DNA of 64,000 nt from DASYQD01 sp963846495 (GCA_963846495.1 CAWJWP010000016.1:1-64000); one strand, 5' to 3'; positions 34,042 to 43,320 are shown, counted from the stretch's first letter. Program-made: numbers and translations. The notes: generated by a model from the letters alone, not told the origin.

Positions 34042-35616
34042 TTACGCCGCCGCCAATTCGAGCTCGATATTGGCGGCCGCGAATGCCTTGGCGAGGCTTT
34101 CTTTGTCGACCGACTTGAGGTACGCCTCGGCCGGCGCGACGACGCGGCGCTTGACGAGGTCGAGCAGCGCGTCGTTGAGCAGCACCATCCCCTTGGCGCG
34201 GCCGGTCTGCATCGTCGAGGCGAGCTGGAAGGTCTTCCCTTCGCGGATCAGGTTCGACACGGCGGGGTTGGCGAGCAGGACCTCCTGCGCCGCGACGCGG
34301 CCGCCGCCGATCTTCTTGAGCAAGGTCTGCGCGATCACCGCCTTCAAGGAGTCGGCCAGCATCATGCGCACCTGCTCCTGACGGTCGCCGGGGAACTGGT
34401 CGACCAGGCGCTCGACGGTGGAGATTGCCGTGGTGGTGTGCAGGGTACCGAAGACGAGGTGGCCGGTCTCCGCCGTCTCGATGGCGATCGCGATCGTCTC
34501 CAGGTCGCGCAGCTCGCCCACCAGCACGACGTCGGGGTCCTCGCGCAGCGCCGCCCGCAGCGCCTGCTTGAACGACTGCGTGTGGACGTGCACCTCGCGC
34601 TGGTTGACTAGGCATTGGCGCGACGGGTGAACGAACTCGACGGGGTCCTCAATGGTGATGATGTGGTCGTGCCGCGTGCGGTTGATGAGGTCGACGATGG
34701 CGGCGAGGGTCGTCGACTTGCCCGAGCCGGTGGGGCCGGTGACGAGCACCAGGCCCTTCGACAGATAGGCGAGGTTGCGCACCGCCGGGGACAGTGAGAG
34801 GTCGTCGGCGGTGGGGACCTTCTCGGGAATCTGCCGCATCACCGCGCCGGGGCCGAGGCGGTCGCGGAAGAGGTTGACGCGGAAGCGGCCGGTGCCCGGC
34901 AGCTCGTAGGCGAAGTCAGTGTCGCCCCGTTCGCCGAACTCGTCGCGGTTGCGCTGCGGCGTGATCTCCCACAGGAGCTCCTGGAGCCGCTCGCCCGATG
35001 GCGCGGCGTAGCCGGCGATGACGTTCAGGTCGCCGTCGACGCGCCAACGCGGCGGCTGCTGCGCCGAGAGATGAAGGTCGGAGCCGCGCGCGACGACGAG
35101 CTCGCCGAGCAGTCGCGGGATGGGCGGCAGCGGCGGCAGGTGGGCGCCGCCAGCGAACCGCGACGTCGCTGCGACGACCGATGCCCCGCTGGCGACAGAT
35201 GATGCAGGGGTGGCGGTCGGCGGTGTCGGAGGCGGCGCGTCCTCGTTGCCGGCGCCAGCCGCTGGCGTCGGTGACGGCGTGACTGCGGCGGTCTTGGTTG
35301 CCGCCAACAGCTCGCACGATGCCGGCGACGCTGCCACGCACCAGCCGTTCTCGACGCGAGCCGCCGCGATCCAGAAATCGGCGGCGTGAAACGGGTAGCG
35401 AATCTCGATAGGCCCTTCACCGCCGGCCGCGAGCTCCGCCGGCACCACCTCTTGTAGCAGACGCTGGATCGTGGCGGCGTCCATGGGCGTGCGGGTGAGC
35501 GGTCGCTCGCTGCCGCCGGCGCGCATCCGGGCTTCACGCCCAGGCTCAAGGAGCAGTGTCGCCTGGCTTCCGCCTCTCGCAAGCACCACCTGTAGCAGCT
35601 GATCGATCATCGGCAT
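34042..35616 (-). CDS. PilT-family twitching/retraction ATPase with long N-terminal extension
   Basis: From the ATG at 35616 (GGAGG upstream) the protein has 524 residues, about 160-180 more than standard PilT. The N-terminal part (about 1-120) is a separate alpha/beta region followed by a Pro/Ala/Thr-rich linker. The PilT core starts around PPIPRLLGELVVARGSDLHL and has Walker A GPTGSGKSTT, the Asp box IITIEDPVEFVH, Walker B VVLVGELRDLETI and the His box GHLVFGTLHTTTAISTVERL. Key residues are intact, so it should be a hexameric ATPase working with a type IV pilus or similar machine at the inner membrane. No other pilus genes are in the window. Family firm; whether it is PilT or PilU is not decided. 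Confidence 0.9.
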   Translation of the reverse strand: MPMIDQLLQVVLARGGSQATLLLEPGREARMRAGGSERPLTRTPMDAATIQRLLQEVVPAELAAGGEGPIEIRYPFHAADFWIAAARVENGWCVAASPASCELLAATKTAAVTPSPTPAAGAGNEDAPPPTPPTATPASSVASGASVVAATSRFAGGAHLPPLPPIPRLLGELVVARGSDLHLSAQQPPRWRVDGDLNVIAGYAAPSGERLQELLWEITPQRNRDEFGERGDTDFAYELPGTGRFRVNLFRDRLGPGAVMRQIPEKVPTADDLSLSPAVRNLAYLSKGLVLVTGPTGSGKSTTLAAIVDLINRTRHDHIITIEDPVEFVHPSRQCLVNQREVHVHTQSFKQALRAALREDPDVVLVGELRDLETIAIAIETAETGHLVFGTLHTTTAISTVERLVDQFPGDRQEQVRMMLADSLKAVIAQTLLKKIGGGRVAAQEVLLANPAVSNLIREGKTFQLASTMQTGRAKGMVLLNDALLDLVKRRVVAPAEAYLKSVDKESLAKAFAAANIELELAAA

Positions 35617-35909
35617 GGCGGGAGCCTCCTTCGTCGTCGGCCTGGTTGCGCCGGCCCGGTACCAAGGCAACGGGAGTGCCATCGCCCGACAGCAGCCGGC
35701 AGCCACACAGAAACTCACGTCCTAGCCGTTCTTTGGCTGTGCCTTTCGGAGACGCACGACGCCCGCGCCGGCCTTCTCAGGTCTGAAAAGACGACGGTGG
35801 CGTCCAGCCGCCAGATGGAGCGAGTCAGCGGCGCGCCGTGGCGTCCAGGGCTCGGATACCGGTGCGTCGAGCGTCCAGAGACCGGACGATGCCTGGTCCC
35901 GTCGCGAGT

Positions 35910-35928
35910 GTGAAGTGATTGATTTCAC
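35910..35928. promoter_or_regulatory. Inverted repeat upstream of sigma-54 promoter
   Basis: GTGAA and TTCAC arms separated by 9 bases form a dyad centred 24-25 bp before the -24 element of the promoter candidate. It could be a regulator-binding site. The rest of the 437-bp gap (35617-36053) shows no gene. Confidence 0.35.
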
Positions 35929-35952
35929 GGCGGTTCGCAGTGCCGCGCTTGG

Positions 35953-35968
35953 CGGCACCGCCGTTGCT
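35953..35968 (+). promoter_or_regulatory. Candidate sigma-54 (-24/-12) promoter
   Basis: CGGCACCGCCGTTGCT fits the -24/-12 consensus (GGCAC, then TTGC, with GG and GC exactly 10 bases apart); only the first base and position 7 differ. It points toward the three-gene operon that starts at 36054, with an 86-bp leader. A sigma-54 activator gene lies 2 kb away. Confidence 0.5.
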
Positions 35969-36053
35969 CCAGCGGTCGCCGAACCGAAAATGACGGAGCC
36001 TCGACCATGAGCCGTGCAAAGGGATGACCCGCAACTGGAACAGGAGCTAGCTC

Positions 36054-36437
36054 ATGAATCTCATCGGTGAGACCGCGCCGAAGCCAGCCGCTCGAGCCAC
36101 CGAAGACGCCGTCGCCGTGTGGGTTGACGAGCTGATCAGCTGCTTGCCTTCCGGCCGCGTTTGTTTCGAGAACGTCATCGCGGATCGGCTCGAGGAGGCC
36201 GTGCGCTCCTATGAGGTCGAGTTCCGCGGCTACCTCAACGGCCAGGGGCAACGGCCGCCACTCGAGCTCGGCGCGATGCTGGCCATTGCCTTCCGCGAGC
36301 TCGCCGGCTGCAAGGATGGCCGCGCTGGACGCGGCCTCCGCGTCGACGCCTTGGAGGCGCGCTTCCACGCCGCGCGGCGTCTCATGACGCGGCGGCTCGA
36401 GCGCTCTGATCGGCATTTCCCGCCGCGTGCGGCGTAG
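36054..36437 (+). CDS. Small hypothetical protein, first gene of signalling operon
   Basis: A 127-residue soluble protein with an AGGAG ribosome site before the ATG. It is mostly helical: DAVAVWVDELISCLPSGRVC, ENVIADRLEEAVRSYEVEF, LGAMLAIAFRELAGC, DALEARFHAARRLMTRRLE. There is no signal peptide, membrane helix or recognised domain. It is followed 29 bp later by the REC-GGDEF gene and is the first gene after the sigma-54 promoter candidate, so it probably belongs to the same signalling unit, for example as an adaptor. This role is inferred from position. Confidence 0.75.
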   Translation: MNLIGETAPKPAARATEDAVAVWVDELISCLPSGRVCFENVIADRLEEAVRSYEVEFRGYLNGQGQRPPLELGAMLAIAFRELAGCKDGRAGRGLRVDALEARFHAARRLMTRRLERSDRHFPPRAA

Positions 36438-36466
36438 CGCCACGAACAACGCGAGGAGCACGATCC

Positions 36467-37516
36467 GTGGATTCGACCATCCTGATCGCGGAAGACGACT
36501 ACGTGTCCCGGCTGGCGCTGCAGCGGCGGATCGAGGGCTGGGGTTATCGGGCCACGGCGGTCGCCGACGGTGAGGCCGCCTGGCAGCGGCTGCAGAGCGA
36601 GGCGCCGCCGCCGGTTGCCATCCTCGACTGGGAGATGCCCGGCGCCGACGGCCTCGAGATCTGCCGCCGTCTCCGCCTAGCCCAGCGTGACCGTTATACC
36701 TACGTCATCCTCTTGACCGGCCGCGAGGCGAAGAGCGACCTGATCACCGGGCTGCGCGCCGGGGTCGACGACTACCTCGTCAAGCCTTGCGACTGGACGC
36801 AGCTCGAGGCGCGGCTCGTCGTGGCGCTGCGTATCGTGGCGCTGCAGACGCAGCTCATCACCGCCCGCGAGCAGCTGCGCCAGGAAGCGTCGCACGACCA
36901 CCTGACCGGTCTGTGGAACCGCCGCGCCGCCACCGAGGCGCTGCGCCGGGACCTGGCGCGGGCCGGCCGCGCCGGCGAGCCGTTGGCGGTCGTGCTCGCC
37001 GACCTCGATCGCTTCAAGTCGATCAACGACACCTGGGGACATCCGGCCGGCGACTCCGTGCTGGTGGAGACGGCGAGGCGGCTGCGCGCCTGCATCCGCG
37101 CAGGCGATACTGTCGCCCGCTGGGGCGGCGAAGAGCTCCTGTTGGTGTTACCCGGCGCCGACGAGGAGGTCGCCGGCGAGATCGCCGAACGCGTTCGGTT
37201 GGCGATCTGCGACGAGCCGTACGCGGTGAGTGGCGAACCGATGGAGCTCGCGGGCTCGTTGCTGCCGGTCACCACGAGCGTGGGCGTCGCCGTGGCGAGC
37301 TCGGGAGAAGGCTGGGACGATCTCCTGCGGCGCGCCGACGAGGCGCTGTATCGAGCCAAGCGCATGGGTCGCGATCGCGTCGAGATGGCGGTGTCCTCGA
37401 TCGGGCAGAGGCCGGCCGTGCCGTCGCTGCGCTCGCTGGCGATCCCGCTGCCGCCCGCCCGCTCCAGCTTGGCCTTGCGATCCTTCGCTGTTGAGGCGCC
37501 GGCGAGCGTCCCGTGA
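36467..37516 (+). CDS. Response regulator with GGDEF diguanylate cyclase domain
   Basis: A 349-residue protein with a GTG start behind GAGGAG. Receiver domain (1-120; acidic IAEDDY, phosphoacceptor Asp54 in AILDWEMPG, Lys in DDYLVKPCD), then a GGDEF domain from about 145 (SHDHLTGLWNRRA) with the active-site sequence RWGGEELLLVLP and an intact RxxD inhibitory site just before it (RAGDTVARW). It should make cyclic di-GMP when phosphorylated and be feedback inhibited by the product. A Pro/Ser-rich tail follows. Its stop overlaps the GTG of the hybrid kinase gene (GTGA), so the two are likely partners. Confidence 0.93.
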   Translation: MDSTILIAEDDYVSRLALQRRIEGWGYRATAVADGEAAWQRLQSEAPPPVAILDWEMPGADGLEICRRLRLAQRDRYTYVILLTGREAKSDLITGLRAGVDDYLVKPCDWTQLEARLVVALRIVALQTQLITAREQLRQEASHDHLTGLWNRRAATEALRRDLARAGRAGEPLAVVLADLDRFKSINDTWGHPAGDSVLVETARRLRACIRAGDTVARWGGEELLLVLPGADEEVAGEIAERVRLAICDEPYAVSGEPMELAGSLLPVTTSVGVAVASSGEGWDDLLRRADEALYRAKRMGRDRVEMAVSSIGQRPAVPSLRSLAIPLPPARSSLALRSFAVEAPASVP

Positions 37517-39240
37517 GCGTGCGGAGGCTGCTCTCGCGCCTGCTGCGTCAGACGCCGGATCGTTCGGCGGGCTCCGCCGCGGCTGCGGAGAGCTCGCGCC
37601 AGCGGCTCGACGAGGCCAATCTCGCCTTGGCCGACGCGGAGCGCACGCATCAGGCCGGCTACGAGCTGCGGGCGACGCAGCAGCGCTTCCGGTCCTTCGT
37701 CGAGCACGCGACCGACTGGATCTGGGAGATGGACGCCCACGGGCGGCTCACCTACACCAATCCGGCGACGATCGAGGTGCTCGGCTATTCGCCGGAGGAA
37801 ATGCTCGGCCGCGACGGTCTCGCTTTCATCCACCCCGACGATGCCGCCAAAGCGGTCGACACCGCGACCAGCTGCGCAGTCGGCAAACAAGGCTGGCGCG
37901 GTGCGCGTCTGCGCTGGCTCCACCGCGACGGCTCGGTGCGCTACTTGCTCAGCAGCGCCGACCCCATCTTGTCGCCGGCAGGCGAGGTGATCGGCTTCCG
38001 CGGCGCCGACCGCGACGTGACGGCGCTGCACCAGGCCGAGCAGGAGCTGCGCCTCGCCAAGACGGTGGCCGAAACCGCCAACCGCGCCAAGAGCCAGTTC
38101 CTCGCGAACATGAGCCACGAGATCCGGACGCCGCTCAACGGCATCCTCGGCATGACCGAGCTGGCGCTCGAGACCGACTTGTCGCCAGAACAGCGCGAGT
38201 ACCTCGAGCTGGCGAAGCGCTCGGCGAACGCTCTCCTGCGCGTCCTCGGCGACGTGCTCGACTTCGCCAAGATCGAGGCGGGACGCCTGGAGCTCGAGCA
38301 GATCCCCTTCGCGCTGCGCGACGTTCTGGCGGAGGTGGCGCGCGAGCACGGCGTGGGCGCGCAGGGGAAGGGGCTCGACCTCGCATTGCACATCGACTCC
38401 AACGTCCCCGAGCACGTCGTCGGCGATCCGGTACGGCTGCGCCAGGTGCTCGTCAACCTGCTCGGCAACGCCATTAAGTTCACCGCTGTCGGCGAGGTAG
38501 TGGTCGAGGTCGCGCGCGCGGCGGCCGGTGCCGGCGCGACCGATCCGCGCGACGACGTGCGTTTGCATTTCGCCGTGCGCGACACGGGCATCGGCATCGA
38601 CGTCGACAAGCAGGCGGCGATCTTCGATCCCTTCCAGCAGGCCGACGGCTCGACCACGCGCCGCTACGGCGGCACCGGGCTGGGCCTCGCCATCTCGCGC
38701 GAGATCGTCGCCGCGATGGGCGGCGAGATCGGAGTGGAGAGCGTATCGGGCGAGGGGAGCATCTTCCACTTCACGGCCTGGTTCGGGCACACCGAGGAGC
38801 TGCCTGCCTCGCCGGCGCTGGACGCCGCGCCTGCAGATCGGACGCACGGCCGCGGACGGCCAATCCTCGTCGCCGAAGATCATCCGGTGAACCAGCGCCA
38901 CCTGCAGCGCACACTTGAACGGCTCGGCTACCTGCCGACGATCGTCGGCAACGGCCGCGAAGCCCTTGCGGCGCTGGCGCGAGAGGCGTTCGATCTCGTG
39001 CTCCTGGATCTGCAGATGCCGGAGCTCGACGGGTTCGCGACGATCGCCGCTTTGCGCGAGCGCGAGGCGAACGGACGACGCACGCCGGTGCTGGCGGTGA
39101 CGGCGCACGCCCTGCGCGGCGACCGTGAGCGCTGCTTGGCCGCCGGCATGGACGGCTACCTCATTAAGCCGCTGCGCGCGCGCGAGCTGCAGGCGGTGAT
39201 CGTCGAGCTCCTGGGCGGAGAGCCGGCACAGGCGGCTTGA
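37513..39240 (+). CDS. Hybrid sensor histidine kinase (PAS-HisKA-HATPase-REC)
   Basis: A 575-residue cytosolic protein without membrane helices. A short coiled coil leads to a PAS domain (about 55-175: FVEHATDWIWEMDAHGRLTY, GYSPEEMLG), HisKA with the phosphorylated His in FLANMSHEIRTPLNGIL, an ATPase domain (VNLLGNAIKFT, DTGIGI, GTGLGLAIS) and a C-terminal receiver (VAEDHPVNQRHL, phosphoacceptor in LVLLDLQMPELDG, LIKP). All catalytic residues are present. It overlaps the REC-GGDEF gene and may phosphorylate it directly or act through its own receiver. The PAS ligand is unknown. Confidence 0.92.
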   Translation: MSVRRLLSRLLRQTPDRSAGSAAAAESSRQRLDEANLALADAERTHQAGYELRATQQRFRSFVEHATDWIWEMDAHGRLTYTNPATIEVLGYSPEEMLGRDGLAFIHPDDAAKAVDTATSCAVGKQGWRGARLRWLHRDGSVRYLLSSADPILSPAGEVIGFRGADRDVTALHQAEQELRLAKTVAETANRAKSQFLANMSHEIRTPLNGILGMTELALETDLSPEQREYLELAKRSANALLRVLGDVLDFAKIEAGRLELEQIPFALRDVLAEVAREHGVGAQGKGLDLALHIDSNVPEHVVGDPVRLRQVLVNLLGNAIKFTAVGEVVVEVARAAAGAGATDPRDDVRLHFAVRDTGIGIDVDKQAAIFDPFQQADGSTTRRYGGTGLGLAISREIVAAMGGEIGVESVSGEGSIFHFTAWFGHTEELPASPALDAAPADRTHGRGRPILVAEDHPVNQRHLQRTLERLGYLPTIVGNGREALAALAREAFDLVLLDLQMPELDGFATIAALREREANGRRTPVLAVTAHALRGDRERCLAAGMDGYLIKPLRARELQAVIVELLGGEPAQAA

Positions 39241-39341
39241 CGCTAGCCGTGTGAGCGCCGTCGCCGGCGCGCCGTCGGTTGCCTACGGGCTCTCCCGGAT
39301 GTGGGGCGTCACGGTCGCCTGCTACCCTAGCCACATGGTTG

Positions 39342-39371
39342 CCCCCGGCTCCGGCTGCCGGGGGATTTCGT
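39342..39371 (+). terminator. Probable terminator of the sigma-54 operon
   Basis: An 8-bp perfect stem (39342-39349 with 39357-39364) closes a 7-base loop and is followed by ATTTCGTCTT. It lies 100 bp after the hybrid kinase stop and 41 bp before the next start. It may instead act in the leader of the next gene, because a TACCCT box lies just upstream of it. Confidence 0.45.
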
Positions 39372-39404
39372 CTTCGGCTCCGGAAGGAAAGGAGTCCTGG
39401 GACG

Positions 39405-40928
39405 ATGGGTGAGGCGCTCCCCTCGGCACTCGACTATCAGCTGCTCTTCGACGCCAACCCGTGGCCGATGTGGGTGTACGACGTCGAAACGCTCACGTTC
39501 CTCGCCGTGAACGACGCCGCCGTCGCGGCTTACGGCTACTCGCGCGAGGAGTTCCTCGCCATGACGATCGCCGACATTCGGCCGGCGGAGGACGTTCCCG
39601 CCCTGCTCGCTACCGTCGCTCAGTTTGGGCAGGCGCCGACGGTGAGCACCGGCTGGAGGCACCGTAAGAAGAACGGTACCGTCATCGCGGTCGAGATCAG
39701 CGCCCGGCCGCTGCGGTTTGGCGGCCGGCGTGCCGAGCTCGTGCTTCCCCACGACGTCACCGCCCGCCTACGGCTCGAGGAGGAGCTCCGGCAGGCGCAG
39801 AAGATGGAAGCGGTGGGCAGGCTCGCCGGCGGCGTCGCTCACGACTTCAACAACCTGCTCACCGCGATCGTCGGCTACAGCGAGATCGGCCTGCTCCGCA
39901 GCGACCTCGACGACGAGCTGCGGCACGATCTCGAGGAGATCCACCTCGCCGGCGAGCGTGCGGCGACGCTCACCCGGCAGCTGCTCACCTTCAGCCGCAA
40001 GCAGGTGGTGATGCCGCAGGCGCTGGACCTCGGCAACGTCGTCGTCCACCTCGGCAGGATGCTCCGACGCCTGATCGGCGAGGACATCGAGCTGCAGACC
40101 TCGACTCATCCCGGGCCGGTGACCATCAAGGCCGACCGCGGACAGATCGAGCAGGTGCTGATGAACCTGAGCGTGAACGCGCGCGACGCTATGCCCGCGG
40201 GCGGCCGGCTGTCGATCGAAGTCGCGCCGGTGTACGTCGACGACACCAGCGCCAAGCAGCACCTCGACGTGCCGACCGGCGAGTACGTGATGTTGGCGGT
40301 CACCGATACCGGAACGGGCATGGACAAGGAGACCCGCCAACGCCTTTTCGAGCCCTTCTTCACCACCAAAGGGAACGGGACCGGCCTTGGCTTGGCGACG
40401 GTGTACGGCATCGTCAAAGCGGCCGGCGGCACGATCTGGGTGTACAGCGAGCTCGGTCGAGGCACCACCTTCAAGGTGTACTTCCCGCGGTTAGCGGAGG
40501 ATCGAGTCGATCCTTCTGCGCGCGCCCCGTCCCCCGAGCTGCCGCCGGGAACGGAGACCGTGCTGTTGCTCGAGGACGACCACATCGTTCGGGCGATGGT
40601 GGAACAGATCCTCGTCGGCAGCGGCTACCGAGTGCTTCCCGCCGCGACGGCCGCCGAGGCCGAAAGTCGCCTGCGCGACGCCGGTCGAGTGGCGCTGCTG
40701 TTGAGCGACGTGGTGCTCCCCGACGTCGGAGGCCGCATCGCTTCCGAGCGCCTGCGCGTCCTGCAACCCGATCTGCGGGTGCTGTTCATGTCCGGCTACA
40801 CCGACGACGCCATCTTGCGGGGCGGCTACCTTCCAGCGGGCGTGGACTTCCTGCAGAAGCCGTTCACGCCGCTCGCCTTGGCCCGCAAGGTGCGCGAAGT
40901 TCTCGATCGGCCGGCCGCCGTCCACTAG
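39405..40928 (+). CDS. Second hybrid histidine kinase (PAS-HisKA-HATPase-REC)
   Basis: The ATG at 39405 follows AAAGGAG; the open frame runs further back to 39279 but crosses the hairpin, so the later start is used. The 507-residue soluble protein has a PAS domain (LLFDANPWPMWVYDVE, AVAAYGYSREEFLAM), an H-box of the NtrB-like kind (GRLAGGVAHDFNNLLTAI), an ATPase domain (MNLSVNARDAMPAGG, DTGTGM, FFTTKGNGTGLGLATVYG) and a C-terminal receiver (LLLEDDHIVRAMV, acceptor in LLLSDVVLPDVGG, FLQKPFTPLAL). Catalytic residues are intact. The NtrB-type H-box makes it a reasonable partner for the NtrC-type regulator at 32648, but nothing in the sequence proves this. Confidence 0.92.
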   Translation: MGEALPSALDYQLLFDANPWPMWVYDVETLTFLAVNDAAVAAYGYSREEFLAMTIADIRPAEDVPALLATVAQFGQAPTVSTGWRHRKKNGTVIAVEISARPLRFGGRRAELVLPHDVTARLRLEEELRQAQKMEAVGRLAGGVAHDFNNLLTAIVGYSEIGLLRSDLDDELRHDLEEIHLAGERAATLTRQLLTFSRKQVVMPQALDLGNVVVHLGRMLRRLIGEDIELQTSTHPGPVTIKADRGQIEQVLMNLSVNARDAMPAGGRLSIEVAPVYVDDTSAKQHLDVPTGEYVMLAVTDTGTGMDKETRQRLFEPFFTTKGNGTGLGLATVYGIVKAAGGTIWVYSELGRGTTFKVYFPRLAEDRVDPSARAPSPELPPGTETVLLLEDDHIVRAMVEQILVGSGYRVLPAATAAEAESRLRDAGRVALLLSDVVLPDVGGRIASERLRVLQPDLRVLFMSGYTDDAILRGGYLPAGVDFLQKPFTPLALARKVREVLDRPAAVH

Positions 40929-40961
40929 CTCGGCAGGGGCCGTCTTTCCGCTAGCTGGCGG

Positions 40962-41072
40962 CAGGCGCTGCGCTGCGGGCAGCCGGCTACACGGTGCTCG
41001 AGGCCGTCAACGGCGTCCAAGCCCTAGCTGGGGCGGAAGGTGCGCGAAGCGCTCGACGGCCGGGTGGCGTAG
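40962..41072 (+). pseudogene. Remnant of a receiver domain with an internal deletion
   Basis: In the 391-bp gap after the second hybrid kinase, one frame reads ALRAAGYTVLEAVNGVQAL (start of a receiver) and another reads KVREALDGRVA followed by a stop (end of a receiver). The part between, with the phosphoacceptor, is gone. The order and the KVRE ending match the tail of the gene just upstream, so this is likely the scar of a duplicated kinase end. The rest of the gap to 41319 shows only a small hairpin (41281-41287 with 41298-41304) just before the next ribosome site. Confidence 0.55.
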
Positions 41073-41319
41073 CGGGCATGCCGCGTCGCGACGATTAGAG
41101 CGGCGCTCCGCTTCGGAGGTCGGTGGCGGTCAAGTGCCGGCGCAGCGGCGGCGTGCGTAGCGCGTGCTCGCGCGGCCCTCTTCGGGCCGTCCAGGTCTTG
41201 GACGCAGCGGTCCACGCCGTGGATGACCTCTGCATCCAAGTGCGGCAAGCAAAGGAGGTTACTGATGGTCTCCTCTTTGCGGTTCGGGGCAGCGACGCCG
41301 AACCCAAGGAGAGATCGTC

Positions 41320-42852
41320 ATGATCCGTACGCGCCGCGCCGCCAGCCTCGTCCTCGCCGTCCTCACCCTCCTCGCCTTTGCGACCAGCGCGTTGGCGACC
41401 TCCTTCGTCCCGGTCGCCGACCGCGACCTCGCCGCCCAGGCCGATGTCATCGCCCTCGCCACGGTGATGGCGGTCGAGCCCGGGCCGGCCGACCGCCCGC
41501 CGACGACCGACTACGTCGTCGAGGTCGACGAGCTCGTCCAGGGCCACCTCGCCGGCGGCACGGTCGTCGTGCGGGTGCCCGGCGGCGTCGGCGCCGACGG
41601 CATCGGTTTGAAGGTCGACGGCGCGCCTCAGCTCGCGATCGGCGAGGCGACGCTGCTGTTTCTGCGCGCGGGCGCCGACGGCACCTACTCGATCCTCCAC
41701 CTCATGCTGGGCGCCTTCTACGTGCGCGCGGTAGGCGGCGGGCTGGTGGCGGAGCAGGATCTCGCCGGCGCGATGCGCCTCCGCGGTGGCGCCAAGACGA
41801 ACGTCGAAGCGAGAGACGCGGCGCAGCGGGACCTTGGCCGCCTGGTCGACTGGCTCGCCGACCGCGCCGCCGGCGTCGAGCGCGCGGCCGACTACTGGCT
41901 GCGCATGCCGAGCGCGGCGCCCACGGGAGAGGCGAAGGCCTACTCGCATTTCGCGACGAGCGACGGCGTCCCCGCCCGCTGGTTCGCGTTCCAGTCTGTC
42001 GGTTACGTGGGCTGGCGGGTGCAGGCGCGCGGTATGCCCGGCCTCGGCTTCGACGCCACGGTCGCCGCCGTGCAGGCCGCGGCCGCCACGTGGACCTCCG
42101 ACGCCACGAGCGCCATCGAGTACGGCTACGACGGCACGACCGACGCCATCGGCGGGCTCTCGACCTCGGACCGCGTCAACGGCTTCGTCTTCGGCGACCC
42201 GCACGAGACGATCGCCGGCAAGTTCGACTGCAAGAAGGGCGGTGCCCTCGCCATCGGCGGCGCCTGGTTCTCGAGCGCCACGCGCGATTACCGCGGCAAG
42301 GCGTACCACGAGATCCAGGAAGCCGACGTCATCGTCAACGACGGCGCCGAGTGCTTCCTCGCCGCCAACCCGTCCGGCGCGGCCGAGGTCTTCGCGCACG
42401 AGCTCGGCCACACCCTGGGCTTCGGCCACGCCACCGACCCGCAGGCCTTGATGCGCGCGCAGCACCACGACGACGGCCGCGGCGCGCGGCTAGGCGACGA
42501 CGATCGCTTGGGCGCGTCGGTCGTCTACGGCGACGGCAGCTACCAGCCGGCGCCGAGCGGCCCCGACCCGGGCGACGCGCAGCCGTTCACCGCGGTCGTG
42601 AACGCCACCACGCAGACGACGGTCGAGCTCTCCTGGACGCAGTCGTTCCCCGAGGTGGCGAGCTTCCGAGTCGACCTCCTCGGCAAGAGGAGCAGCTTCC
42701 AGATCCTGGCGACGGTGTCCGGCGGGGACAGCGGCGTCACCATCGGCGGCCTCAAGAAGAACCAGCGCCTGACGCTGCGTATCACCGCCCTGCGTGCGGA
42801 CGGCACGGTGGCCGGCGCCAGCAACACGCTCAAGCTGCGCACGAAGAAGTAG
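41320..42852 (+). CDS. Exported matrixin-like zinc metalloprotease
   Basis: A 510-residue protein with AAGGAG before the ATG and a signal peptide (LVLAVLTLLAFATSALA). The first 160 residues form a beta-rich domain (FVPVADRDLAAQADVIALAT) seen in secreted matrixin-like proteins. The catalytic domain follows, with the metzincin zinc site HELGHTLGFGH at about residue 361 and a later LMRAQHHDDGRG as the probable Met-turn region. The C-terminal 100 residues are fibronectin type III-like (TTVELSWTQSFPEVASFRVD), ending in KLRTKK. It should be secreted and cut unknown proteins. The family call rests on the full HExxHxxGxxH motif. Confidence 0.87.
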   Translation: MIRTRRAASLVLAVLTLLAFATSALATSFVPVADRDLAAQADVIALATVMAVEPGPADRPPTTDYVVEVDELVQGHLAGGTVVVRVPGGVGADGIGLKVDGAPQLAIGEATLLFLRAGADGTYSILHLMLGAFYVRAVGGGLVAEQDLAGAMRLRGGAKTNVEARDAAQRDLGRLVDWLADRAAGVERAADYWLRMPSAAPTGEAKAYSHFATSDGVPARWFAFQSVGYVGWRVQARGMPGLGFDATVAAVQAAAATWTSDATSAIEYGYDGTTDAIGGLSTSDRVNGFVFGDPHETIAGKFDCKKGGALAIGGAWFSSATRDYRGKAYHEIQEADVIVNDGAECFLAANPSGAAEVFAHELGHTLGFGHATDPQALMRAQHHDDGRGARLGDDDRLGASVVYGDGSYQPAPSGPDPGDAQPFTAVVNATTQTTVELSWTQSFPEVASFRVDLLGKRSSFQILATVSGGDSGVTIGGLKKNQRLTLRITALRADGTVAGASNTLKLRTKK

Positions 42853-43016
42853 AGCTGCGCCCATTACGGGTACCTGCTGGAGATCGTTGCGAGCAGCGTC
42901 AGCAAGACTGCTACCGCGCTAGTAGGACCCTCTCGCCAGCTCAGCGTGAGCTCGGCGCTGTCCTTTTCCGGGTGGTGTCCTAGTTAGTTTTCGTCCGTCC
43001 AGAAACACGAAGGGCT

Positions 43017-43301
43017 TACTGGCCGGGTGGGCCTGGCGACCCGCTCAACGGTCAGGCGGCGATCGACGCCACCATCGCCTACATCGTGCAGAACAACGTC
43101 CAGATCACCTGCTCGTTCACCGTGCTCGACGACACCGCCTCGATAACGCTGTCCCTGCGCGGTCTGCTCGTCGACGGTTTCGAGTCAGGCGACCTCGCCG
43201 CGTGGAGCGGCGGACCGCAGCCCGACGATGCCGCCTTCGCCACCTTCGATCGCCGCATGGTGCAGCCGGCGACGGTGGTGGTCGCCTCTCCGGTCGAGTA
43301 A
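43017..43301 (+). pseudogene. C-terminal fragment of an exported protein
   Basis: A frame without a credible start reads YWPGGPGDPLNGQAAIDATI, IVQNNVQITCSFTVLDD and then VDGFESGDLAAWSGG before a TAA at 43301. The FESGD-L-AWS segment is a common C-terminal motif of secreted proteins in this type of genome. In-frame stops close the frame just upstream. A short ORF from GTG 43086 is not a likely gene. The N-terminal part has probably been lost. Confidence 0.5.
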
Positions 43302-43320
43302 CCACCGTCGCCGCGACGGC

